Of a DNA stretch of 5,913 nt, positions 1-5,272 are shown piece after piece (within the stretch, counting starts at the first letter, position 1; the number at the start of each line of letters is the position of its first letter). The DNA is from Actinomycetes bacterium. Its GTDB lineage: Bacteria; Actinomycetota; Actinomycetes; Actinomycetales; Microbacteriaceae. The position numbers were made by a program, and so were the translations under genes. The DNA is taken from positions 1-5,913 of the forward strand of contig JAEZSU010000316.1 in the NCBI GenBank assembly GCA_023421635.1, written 5' to 3'. Under the pieces are notes generated by a model, which did not search any database, was not told the origin of the DNA, and saw only the letters and a program-made list of their open reading frames with translations.

Positions 1-20
1 CCCCCGCGCCCCCCCCCCGC

Positions 21-57
21 AGGACCCCCGCCCGCGGCCAGCCGGCGCAGGGGTCTT
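21..57 (-). terminator. Probable intrinsic-type hairpin downstream of the MFS gene
   Basis: An inverted repeat pairs 21-28 with 50-57 (AGGACCCC with GGGGTCTT, including one G-T wobble). It continues after a 2-nt bulge with CGCC at 29-32 against GGCG at 44-47, leaving an 11-nt loop. It begins 16 nt beyond the stop codon of the minus-strand MFS gene, which is where a terminator is expected. There is no U-tract on the minus-strand side; a G-rich run follows instead. High-GC actinobacteria often use hairpins without U-tracts, so termination is plausible but inferred. It could equally serve a gene entering from the left that is not visible here. Confidence 0.5.
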
Positions 58-72
58 CGCGTGTTCGCCGGG

Positions 73-1686
73 CTACACCTGTGCCGACGGGTCGCTGATG
101 GGCAGGTCGGCGACCTCCGGCTTCCGCCGCCCGAGGGGAATGGTGGTGAGCAGGCCGATGACGAGGGCCGCTACGCCCACCCACGCCGCGACCGAGACGC
201 CCTGCGTCAGCGCCTCCCGTGCCGCATCCGCGATCGCCGCGGTGGCGGGGTCGGCCGCGAGCTTCTCGATGAGTGCCCCCGCGGAGTCGGAGACGCCGTC
301 GACGAGCTTCGAGACGCTGGGATCGGCGGCGATCTGATCGCTCAGCCGTGCCTCGGTGCCCGCGCGGAGCGTCGCGAACAACGCCGTGCCGAGGATCGCG
401 ATGCCGAGCGCCGAACCCACCTGGCGAGCGGTGGACTGGGTCGACGACGCCTGGCCGGACTTGTCCAGCGGCACATCCGCGAGGATCAGCTGGGTGAGCT
501 GCGCGGTGGCGAGCCCGACACCCATGCCGTAGAAGAACAGCGGGACGCCGCTCGCCCACGTCGAGGAGTCGGGGCGGACGAGCAGCGCGAGCGCGGCGAG
601 CGACAGGATCTCGAGCACGAGACCGATCCGCACCAGCTGGACGACGCTGAGGCGCTTCGAGAGCGGGCGGACGAGTCCGGTGGCCAGGAACGAGCCGATC
701 GCGAGCGGCAGGAACGCCAGGCCCGCCTGCAGCGCATCCATGCCGAGCGCGTACTGGAACCACAGCGGCAGCGCCAGGATCAACCCGAACTCGCCCATGG
801 AGACCGTCAGGGCCGTGACGTTGCCGTTGCTGAACGTCTTGATCCGGAACAGGGTGACATCCAGCAGGACGGACTTGTTCTTCGCCACGCGCGACCGCTC
901 GCGGAGCACCAGCAGGGCGAGGATCACGATCGCGACGACGAACAGCACCGGGATGATGCTGAACCCGCCCAGGCTCACCGGCGCCGAATCGGTGGCCTCC
1001 CACCAGCCGTACGAGCGTCCCTCGATGAGCGCGAAGACGAGCATGCCGAACCCGAGCACGGACACGACCGCGCCGATCCAGTCGGTGAACCTCGCCGTGG
1101 CCTGCTCGCGCGACTCCGGGATGCAGATGAGCAGCCCCACGATCACGAGGATGCCGAAAGGCACGTTGATCCAGAACGCCCAGTGCCACGAGAACGCCGT
1201 GGTCAGCCACCCGCCGACGACGGGCCCGACGGCCGCCATGGCACCGATCGTGGAACCCCAGACAGCGAACGCGATCCCGCGCTCGGTGCCGCGGAAGGTC
1301 GCGTTCAGGAGCGCCAGTGTCGTGGGGAGGATCATCGAGCCGCCGACGCCCTGCAGGGCCCGCGCGGCGATGAGGAAGGTGCCGGTCGGCGCGAAGGCGC
1401 AGAGCACGCTCGCACCCACGAAGATCACCAGGCCGATCACGAGCACCCGGCGTCGGCCGAGCCGATCGCTCATGGTGCCCCAGATCATCAGGAGCGCTGC
1501 GAACACCAGCGTGTAGACCTCCTGCACCCACTGCACCTGGGTGGTGGTCATCTCGAGCGACTCGATGATGGCCGGTGTGGCGACGGACACGATCGTCGCG
1601 TCCATGATGATGAGGGCGACTCCCACGGAGATCGCCGCGAGCCCCCACCACCGCAGGCGGTGGAAGCGTTCGGTATCGGCATTCAT
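73..1686 (-). CDS. DHA2-family MFS multidrug efflux transporter (14 TM)
   Basis: This is a proton-driven drug exporter of the cytoplasmic membrane, major facilitator superfamily, DHA2 (EmrB/QacA-like) type, 537 aa. Counting from the chosen Met: a short cytoplasmic N-terminus, TM1 ending in MDATIVSVATPAI (D29, motif D1), motif A GTMSDRLGRRR at 70-80, motif B beginning RALQGVGGS at about 109, and the antiporter motif C region GSTIGAMAAVGPVVGG at about 144-159. About 14 hydrophobic segments follow in all. A hydrophilic, Ala/Asp-rich stretch of about 60 residues precedes the last helix, as in many actinobacterial DHA2 pumps. An in-frame ATG at 1740 would add 18 residues (MGPKDTDRL...), but it lies across the operator-like palindrome and upstream of a good -10 box, and has no Shine-Dalgarno. 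ATG 1686 fits a leaderless start and puts the protein start near TM1, as is usual. The gene is divergent from UPF0303. The substrate cannot be deduced from sequence. Confidence 0.93.
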   Translation of the reverse strand: MNADTERFHRLRWWGLAAISVGVALIIMDATIVSVATPAIIESLEMTTTQVQWVQEVYTLVFAALLMIWGTMSDRLGRRRVLVIGLVIFVGASVLCAFAPTGTFLIAARALQGVGGSMILPTTLALLNATFRGTERGIAFAVWGSTIGAMAAVGPVVGGWLTTAFSWHWAFWINVPFGILVIVGLLICIPESREQATARFTDWIGAVVSVLGFGMLVFALIEGRSYGWWEATDSAPVSLGGFSIIPVLFVVAIVILALLVLRERSRVAKNKSVLLDVTLFRIKTFSNGNVTALTVSMGEFGLILALPLWFQYALGMDALQAGLAFLPLAIGSFLATGLVRPLSKRLSVVQLVRIGLVLEILSLAALALLVRPDSSTWASGVPLFFYGMGVGLATAQLTQLILADVPLDKSGQASSTQSTARQVGSALGIAILGTALFATLRAGTEARLSDQIAADPSVSKLVDGVSDSAGALIEKLAADPATAAIADAAREALTQGVSVAAWVGVAALVIGLLTTIPLGRRKPEVADLPISDPSAQV

Positions 1687-1694
1687 GAGGAGTG

Positions 1695-1724
1695 ATTGTA
1701 CGCTCGTTGCCGACAGTCTGTCGG
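1695..1724 (-). promoter_or_regulatory. Predicted leaderless promoter of the MFS gene
   Basis: On the minus strand a TACAAT -10 hexamer (1700-1695, 5 of 6 to TATAAT) lies 18 nt downstream of CCGACA (1724-1719, 4 of 6 to TTGACA). Only 8 nt (cactcctc, no purine-rich Shine-Dalgarno) separate the -10 box from ATG 1686. Transcription would therefore begin at or beside the start codon and give a leaderless mRNA. The -35 box lies inside the 15-bp palindrome. The hexamer match and spacing are seen; the start site is inferred. Confidence 0.6.
1710..1724. promoter_or_regulatory. 15-bp perfect palindrome, candidate operator of the MFS gene
   Basis: CCGACAG-T-CTGTCGG on the plus strand: two perfect 7-bp arms around one central base. 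It covers the predicted -35 element and the start of the spacer of the MFS promoter, where a bound dimeric repressor would block RNA polymerase. Length and symmetry suit TetR- or MarR-type regulators. No regulator gene directly adjoins it; the nearest is the TetR gene at 2270-2920. It could in principle be chance, but a 7+7 perfect dyad placed exactly on the promoter makes that less likely. Confidence 0.55.
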
Positions 1725-1743
1725 TATCTTTCGGCCCCATTTC

Positions 1744-1772
1744 TGGACGCGTCGTGGCGGGCCCCCTAGCCT
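1744..1772 (+). promoter_or_regulatory. Predicted leaderless promoter of the UPF0303 gene
   Basis: TGGACG (1744-1749, 4 of 6 to TTGACA), a 17-nt spacer, then TAGCCT (1767-1772, TANNNT type). Six nt separate the -10 box from ATG 1779, the ideal distance for transcription starting on the A of ATG. No Shine-Dalgarno precedes the ATG. It diverges from the MFS promoter, and the two -35 boxes are about 20 bp apart. Confidence 0.5.
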
Positions 1773-1778
1773 CGGGAT

Positions 1779-2255
1779 ATGACCGACGACGCCGCCACGA
1801 TCCTCGCCCGCGTGCGCGACCAGGAACAGGAACTCGTCTTCGATCGCTTCGACCTGCGGGATGCGTGGACGCTCGGTTCCCGCATGCGCGCGGCAGCGCT
1901 CGACGCAGGGCTCCCCGTGGTCATCGGCATCACGCTGGGGGAGGCGCGTGTCTTCCACTCCGCGCTCCCGGGATCGAGCGCGGACAACGACGGGTGGCTC
2001 GAGCGGAAGATGCGCACCGCGCGTCGTTTCGGGCGCTCGTCGTACGGCGTCGGACTCTCGTTCCGCGCCAAGGGTGGGGACTTCGACACGGATGCGCGCT
2101 TGGACCGGACGGAGTACGCCGCCCACGGCGGCGTGTTCCCCATCACCGTCGCGGGCGTGGGGATGGTGGGCGCCGTGGGGGTGTCCGGCTTGCCGCAGGC
2201 GGCGGACCACGCCTTCGTGGTCGAGCAGCTGCGCGCGTTCCTCGCTGCCGACTGA
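1779..2255 (+). CDS. UPF0303 / heme-degrading domain (HbpS-like) family protein
   Basis: A 158-aa soluble protein without signal peptide or membrane segment. It resembles the UPF0303 branch of the PF03928 'haem-degrading' (HbpS/GlcG-like) superfamily. Recognisable family pieces are LPVVIGITLGEARVFHSALPGSS at about 45-67, then DNDGWLERKMRTARRFGRSSYG at about 69-90, and a C-terminal segment with HGGVFPI at about 116-122 followed by a Gly/Val-rich strand and a final helix. H60 and H116 are candidate ligand-binding residues, by inference only. Relatives include yeast YBR137W and heme-binding HbpS-like proteins, but heme degradation is not proven for the UPF0303 branch, so the biochemical role is left open. 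ATG 1779 is chosen because it sits 6 nt after a TANNNT box. The gene is divergent from the MFS exporter and ends 14 bp before the stop of the convergent TetR gene. Confidence 0.85.
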   Translation: MTDDAATILARVRDQEQELVFDRFDLRDAWTLGSRMRAAALDAGLPVVIGITLGEARVFHSALPGSSADNDGWLERKMRTARRFGRSSYGVGLSFRAKGGDFDTDARLDRTEYAAHGGVFPITVAGVGMVGAVGVSGLPQAADHAFVVEQLRAFLAAD

Positions 2256-2269
2256 CGGTGCCGACGGGC

Positions 2270-2920
2270 TCAGCCGGCTTTGCTGACGCGAGCCATCGCG
2301 TCGGCGAACCCGTCGAGCACGAGATCGAGCCCGTACTCGAACTCGTCCGCGTCATCCTGCTCGCGGAGCACCGGCTTGATCGTCCTGGCGAGTGGGAGGA
2401 GCTTCTGCGTCGCGAACGACGCGAGGGAGTCGTCGGCGTATTCGGGTGGCGTGAGATGCACGCTGAAGTGCTCGCCGAGCTCGAGGTCGAGGCTGCCGAG
2501 GGTGTATGCAGCCACCGCGCGATAGCAGCGCGCCGTGCTCAGCTCGTCGAATCCCGCGCGGCGGAGGGAGCGGTAGCTGACCTCGACGAACGCCATCGCG
2601 TCGGGTGTCCGCGGGGGGAACCGGTGGATCAGGACGGCCGCATTCCGATGGCGGAGCGCGACCTTCCGCAGCGCACGCATCGTGCCGCGAATCGCATCCC
2701 GCCACTGCGCGTCCTCCGGCGGTGTCGCGACCTCCGCGAGCAGGAGCTGGGCAGCGCCGTCGAGAACGGCCTCCTTGTCCGGGAAGTAGGTGTAGATCGA
2801 CATCGGGGCCGTCCCGAGGTGCCGGGCGAGCCGCCGCATGCTCAGCGCGTCGATACCGTCCGCGTCGATGAGATCGAGCGCAGCCTGCGCGATCCCGCGC
2901 TCAGTGAGTCTCCCGACCAT
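2270..2920 (-). CDS. TetR/AcrR-family transcriptional repressor
   Basis: A 216-aa one-component regulator. The N-terminal DNA-binding domain spans about residues 3-50 (LTERGIAQAALDLIDADG, then the helix-turn-helix LSMRRLARHLGTAPMSIYTYF at 26-46, then PDKEAVLDG). This is the canonical TetR pattern, with the Tyr-rich recognition helix SIYTYF. The rest is helical and resembles the TetR C-terminal ligand-binding/dimerisation domain (TetR_C_1 type), including RAVAAYTLGSLDLELGEHF. ATG 2920 is supported by a strong AGGAGG Shine-Dalgarno 5 nt upstream, unlike the leaderless genes in this window. It is transcribed away from the ABC exporter across a 164-bp gap, the usual arrangement for a local repressor relieved by the exported compound. 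The ABC pair is therefore the likeliest target; control of the MFS gene is possible but unproven. The inducer is unknown. Confidence 0.92.
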   Translation of the reverse strand: MVGRLTERGIAQAALDLIDADGIDALSMRRLARHLGTAPMSIYTYFPDKEAVLDGAAQLLLAEVATPPEDAQWRDAIRGTMRALRKVALRHRNAAVLIHRFPPRTPDAMAFVEVSYRSLRRAGFDELSTARCYRAVAAYTLGSLDLELGEHFSVHLTPPEYADDSLASFATQKLLPLARTIKPVLREQDDADEFEYGLDLVLDGFADAMARVSKAG

Positions 2921-2935
2921 GCGATCCTCCTAGGG
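2915..2935 (-). promoter_or_regulatory. Shine-Dalgarno fixing the TetR start
   Basis: On the minus strand, CTAGGAGGATCGC directly precedes ATG 2920. AGGAGG is a full match to the anti-Shine-Dalgarno core with a 5-nt spacer. This decides the start codon and shows that the TetR mRNA has a leader. Confidence 0.75.
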
Positions 2936-2943
2936 GCACTGGA

Positions 2944-2957
2944 CGACCTCCGGGTCG
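2944..2957. promoter_or_regulatory. Short dyad in the TetR/ABC intergenic region
   Basis: CGACC-TCCG-GGTCG: 5-bp perfect arms around 4 bases, 23 bp upstream of the TetR start codon. It is a possible autoregulatory operator for the TetR protein. The arms are short, and such dyads arise by chance in GC-rich DNA, so this is only a candidate. Confidence 0.25.
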
Positions 2958-3032
2958 AGCGGCACTGATCTCGCCGCCATCGTCGCGTCCGTCTGGCAGG
3001 ATTGCTTGCCGGCGTCGGTCCAGCGCACACAC

Positions 3033-3046
3033 CAGTGCAGATACTG
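3033..3046. promoter_or_regulatory. Dyad over the possible ABC-operon -10 box
   Basis: CAGT-GCAGAT-ACTG: 4-bp arms around 6 bases. It overlaps GATACT (3040-3045), the only reasonable -10-like hexamer ahead of the ABC operon. No good -35 box lies at 16-18 nt (GGTCCA at 3017-3022 is poor). A repressor bound here would cover the promoter. The half-site ACTGTC at 3043-3048 also occurs in the MFS palindrome. This is weak evidence. Confidence 0.25.
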
Positions 3047-3084
3047 TCCCTGACCGTCGCGCTCGTCCGAGAGAAGCAGGAACG

Positions 3085-3981
3085 ATGGTCATCCAGGTCC
3101 GGGATCTCCATGTGTCGTACGGGAGGTTCGAGGCCGTCAAAGGCATCTCCTTCGACGTCGACGCGGGCTCCGTGTTCGCCCTGCTCGGTGCGAACGGCGC
3201 CGGCAAATCGACGACGATCGGATGCCTGACGACCACCGTCGTCCCGACCTCGGGCACCGCCACCGTCGGCGGCGACGACGTGGTCACCGGGAGGACGAAG
3301 GTGCGCCGGCGGGTGGGCGTCGTCTTCCAGGACGCGCTGCTCGACCCCATCCTCCGGGTGCAGGAGAACCTGCGCTCACGCGCTGCGCTGTACGGCATCC
3401 CCGGGAAGGTCGCGAAGGGACGCATCGACGAACTCAGCGCTCGACTCGGTCTCGACGAGTTCATCGACAAGCGCTACGGCATGCTCTCCGGCGGACAGAA
3501 GCGACGCGCGGACATCGCCCGCGCGCTGATCCACGACCCCTCGATCCTCTTCCTCGACGAACCCACCGCGGGGCTCGACCCGCACTCGCGCGAGCAGATC
3601 TGGGCCACCATCGACGGGCTCCGGACCGCCAACGGCATGACGGTGTTCCTCACGACGCACTACATGGAGGAGACGGAGCGGGCCAGCGACGTGCACATCA
3701 TGGACCACGGGCTGATCGTCGCCGCCGGCACCCCGGCACAGTTGCGCGAACGCTACTCGTCCAGCATCCTCACCCTGCGCGGCGATCTGCCGGTCCTCGA
3801 GGCCGAGATCGCCCGCGCGGGCCTGAACGGCACCGTCTCCCACGGCGACCTGCTCGTGCGCGTGGAATCGGCGCAGCAAGCCCGAGCCGTGCTCGCGACG
3901 AGTTCCGCCCGCGACTTCGAGATGCGGCACGGCACCATGGACGACGTGTTCCTCGCCGTCACCAAGGAGGTCGGCGAATGA
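3085..3981 (+). CDS. DrrA-like ABC exporter ATP-binding protein
   Basis: A 298-aa ATPase subunit of a two-gene ABC exporter, acting on the cytoplasmic face of the membrane with the permease encoded next. All nucleotide-binding motifs are intact: A-loop Y12, Walker A GANGAGKST (35-43), Q-loop Q82 in VVFQD, signature LSGGQKRR (134-141), Walker B ILFLDEPT (154-161) with catalytic E159, D-loop GLD (163-165) and switch H192 in TTHYMEE. The C-terminal part, about residues 225-298, ends in GTMDDVFLAVT, typical of DrrA-type (daunorubicin-resistance-like) ATPases that export drugs or lipids. The start ATG 3085 has a modest purine-rich GCAGG 4 nt upstream and puts the first strand (VIQVRDLHVSYG) in the expected place. 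The stop overlaps the permease start by ATGA, indicating translational coupling. The substrate is not predictable. Confidence 0.94.
   Translation: MVIQVRDLHVSYGRFEAVKGISFDVDAGSVFALLGANGAGKSTTIGCLTTTVVPTSGTATVGGDDVVTGRTKVRRRVGVVFQDALLDPILRVQENLRSRAALYGIPGKVAKGRIDELSARLGLDEFIDKRYGMLSGGQKRRADIARALIHDPSILFLDEPTAGLDPHSREQIWATIDGLRTANGMTVFLTTHYMEETERASDVHIMDHGLIVAAGTPAQLRERYSSSILTLRGDLPVLEAEIARAGLNGTVSHGDLLVRVESAQQARAVLATSSARDFEMRHGTMDDVFLAVTKEVGE
3964..3970 (+). promoter_or_regulatory. Shine-Dalgarno of the ABC permease, inside the ATPase gene
   Basis: AAGGAGG, a strong match, lies 7 nt before ATG 3978 within the last codons of the ATPase gene. It fixes the permease start and supports coupled translation of the pair. 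Confidence 0.8.
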
Positions 3982-4856
3982 AGGACACGCTCGCGTTCAC
4001 GAGGCGGAACCTCTCGGTCTTCTTCCGCGACCGCACGCAGGTGAGCCTGGCGCTGCTGTCCGCGCTCATCCTCCTCGCCATCTACGGGCTGTTCCTCGGC
4101 AACCTGCAGGTCGACGCGCTCAAGGCGGCGCTGCCGAACGCGGACACCGCCGATGTCCAGTGGTTCGTCAACACCTGGGTGCTGGCCGGCACGACGATGA
4201 TCACCACCGTGACCGCATCGATCGCGGGCATCGCCACGTTCGTCGAGGACCGCGCCTCGGGCCGGTTCAAGGACTTCGTGGTCACACCCGTGCACCGCAG
4301 CTCCCTCACGCTGGGATACCTCGCCGCGACCTTCGTGATCGCGTTCGCGCTCACCCTCGTGGTGCTCCTGGTCGGGCAGGTCTACCTGCTCACGCAGGGA
4401 CAGTCGACCATGGATGCGGGCCAGCTCGCGGCCGCCGTGGGCTACTGCGCGCTCAGCTGCGCGGCCTTCTCAGCCCTCGCCAGCTTCATCGTGTCGTTCG
4501 TGCGCAGCTCCGGCGCCTACTCGAGCCTCGCCACCATCGTGGGCACGGCGATCGGTTTCCTCGCCGGCGCGTACATCACCCCCGGGCTCCTCCCGGAGGG
4601 CGTCGCGACCACGCTCGCCGCACTGCCGTTCATGCACGCCGCGATGCTCGTCCGCATCCCGTTCACGGCCGATGCGCTCTCGGCGCTCACCGATGGGCAG
4701 GCCGAGGCGATCGAATCGCTGTCGGAGACCTACGGCATCACGTCGAGCGTGAACGATCTGGTGATCAGCCCCGCGATCGCCATGGGCTCGCTCGTGGTCG
4801 TCGCCGCGCTGTTCACCGTGCTCGGCGGCTGGCGCGTGTCCCGCACCATCCGCTGA
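3978..4856 (+). CDS. ABC-2 type (DrrB-like) exporter permease
   Basis: A 292-aa integral membrane subunit paired with the upstream ATPase; two copies of each normally form the exporter. Six hydrophobic segments are visible: about 22-41, 66-89, 111-138, 148-174, 182-202 and 262-284. They have the ABC-2 layout: a cytoplasmic amphipathic N-terminus (TLAFTRRNLSVFFRDR), a first TM helix, the conserved cytoplasmic loop VEDRASGRFKDFVVTPVHRSS at about 89-109 that contacts the ATPase, and a soluble segment of about 55 residues before the last helix. The protein ends WRVSRTIR. The length is at the upper end for DrrB-like permeases (often about 240-290 aa) because of the external segment PFTADALSALTDGQ onward. 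An in-frame open stretch extends upstream of ATG 3978, but it is an out-of-frame reading of the ATPase gene. The gene is last in the operon and is followed at once by the 4862-4889 hairpin. Confidence 0.93.
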   Translation: MKDTLAFTRRNLSVFFRDRTQVSLALLSALILLAIYGLFLGNLQVDALKAALPNADTADVQWFVNTWVLAGTTMITTVTASIAGIATFVEDRASGRFKDFVVTPVHRSSLTLGYLAATFVIAFALTLVVLLVGQVYLLTQGQSTMDAGQLAAAVGYCALSCAAFSALASFIVSFVRSSGAYSSLATIVGTAIGFLAGAYITPGLLPEGVATTLAALPFMHAAMLVRIPFTADALSALTDGQAEAIESLSETYGITSSVNDLVISPAIAMGSLVVVAALFTVLGGWRVSRTIR

Positions 4857-4861
4857 GCCGT

Positions 4862-4889
4862 GTCGGCGGCGTCAGTGGTCGCCGCCGAC
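4862..4889. terminator. Bidirectional hairpin between the ABC operon and gdx
   Basis: A perfect 10-bp inverted repeat, GTCGGCGGCG (4862-4871) and CGCCGCCGAC (4880-4889), surrounds the 8-nt loop TCAGTGGT. It starts 5 nt after the permease stop. It also contains the last codons and the stop (TCA at 4872-4874 on the plus strand) of the convergent SMR gene, so one structure can end both transcripts. No U-tract follows on either strand. The strength of the stem is seen; the terminating function is inferred from position. Confidence 0.65.
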
Positions 4890-5195
4890 GAGCTTGAGTC
4901 CGATGACGCAGCCGACGAGACCGAGGATCAGCAGCACCTTCACCAGTGAGAAGCCCTCGCCCCCGAACACCATGGCGGAGAGCACCGTGAGGGCGGCGCC
5001 GATGCCGACCCAGACGGCGTACGCGGTGCCCACGCTGATCTCACGCATGGCGAAGGCGAGGCCGGCCATGCTCGCCGCGAGCGAGACGCCGAACACGACG
5101 GTCGGCCAGAGCCGGGTGAAGTTCTCCGAGCGGCCGAGCGCGGTGGCCCAGACGGCTTCGAGGATGCCGGACGCGATGAGGATGATCCAGGACAT
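4872..5195 (-). CDS. gdx (sugE): SMR-family guanidinium exporter (Gdx/SugE type)
   Basis: A 107-aa membrane protein with four TM helices (about 3-20, 30-50, 57-77, 84-103), the size and layout of small multidrug resistance transporters. These work as antiparallel dimers exchanging protons for the substrate. The residues that mark the Gdx subtype are at the positions I recall from characterised Gdx proteins: G10, the proton/substrate-binding E13, W16, S42, and Y59 and W62 in GTAYAVWVGIG. The start MSWIIL is typical of SugE/Gdx. The guanidine-III riboswitch directly upstream independently supports guanidinium as the natural substrate. The gene is single, so a homodimer is expected rather than a paired heterodimer. 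ATG 5195 has GGAG 7 nt upstream. A longer in-frame reading from 5486 runs through the riboswitch and the divergent gene and is rejected. The gene converges on the ABC operon. Confidence 0.93.
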   Translation of the reverse strand: MSWIILIASGILEAVWATALGRSENFTRLWPTVVFGVSLAASMAGLAFAMREISVGTAYAVWVGIGAALTVLSAMVFGGEGFSLVKVLLILGLVGCVIGLKLVGGDH

Positions 5196-5202
5196 GACTG
5201 TG

Positions 5203-5206
5203 CTCC
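5203..5206 (-). promoter_or_regulatory. Shine-Dalgarno of gdx, abutting riboswitch helix P2
   Basis: GGAG (minus strand 5206-5203) lies 7 nt before ATG 5195. Its first G is also the last pairing base of riboswitch helix P2, so folding of the aptamer and ribosome access are directly linked. Confidence 0.7.
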
Positions 5207-5250
5207 AGCCAGTCTTGTCGCGTTTCCGGGTACTGGGTGCCCTCGTCCGG
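5206..5250 (-). ncRNA. Guanidine-III riboswitch (ykkC-III) in the gdx leader
   Basis: Read on the minus strand, the leader has the conserved blocks of the guanidine-III aptamer in the right order: CCGGACGAGG (5250-5241), GUACCCGG (5233-5226) and GACAAGAC (5219-5212). The structure is an H-type pseudoknot. P1 pairs CCGG 5250-5247 with CCGG 5229-5226. P2 pairs CACCCAG (5239-5233) with CUGGCUG (5212-5206), six pairs around one C-C mismatch. The strands interleave as P1-P2-P1'-P2'. The class binds guanidinium and commonly controls SMR exporter genes in actinobacteria by exposing the ribosome binding site, and that is exactly the gene that follows. The oddities are the C-C mismatch in P2 and a linker (AAACGC) about 2 nt longer than in the form I remember. 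Identification is from memory of the consensus, not from a covariance-model search. Confidence 0.9.
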
Positions 5251-5272
5251 CGCGCGGTCGGCGCGTGCCTCC

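Noticed and set aside
61..1695. A 544-codon open frame on the plus strand opposite the MFS gene
   Set aside because: It is rich in Arg, Asp, Glu and His with no recognisable fold, the usual product of reading a GC-rich membrane-protein gene on the opposite strand. The minus strand encodes clear MFS motifs.
1687..1740. An 18-residue N-terminal extension of the MFS protein from ATG 1740
   Set aside because: No Shine-Dalgarno. It would place the coding sequence over a palindrome and a -10/-35 pair that fit a promoter for ATG 1686.
2256..2286. A terminator between the convergent UPF0303 and TetR genes
   Set aside because: Only a 5-bp stem (TCAGC 2270-2274 with GCTGA 2282-2286) and other imperfect pairings exist. 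This is too weak to call.
1541..2968. A 475-codon plus-strand open frame across UPF0303 and the TetR gene
   Set aside because: It crosses two genes with family motifs in other frames, is low-complexity Arg-rich, and spans the divergent promoter region.
2998..3011. Inverted repeat GGCA...TGCC upstream of the ABC operon
   Set aside because: Only four contiguous bases pair and inner positions mismatch. It is expected by chance in this composition.
3222..3977. N-terminal extension of the ABC permease reading frame
   Set aside because: The sequence is Arg/His/Pro-rich and out of frame with the intact ATPase. The true permease start has a strong Shine-Dalgarno at 3964-3970.
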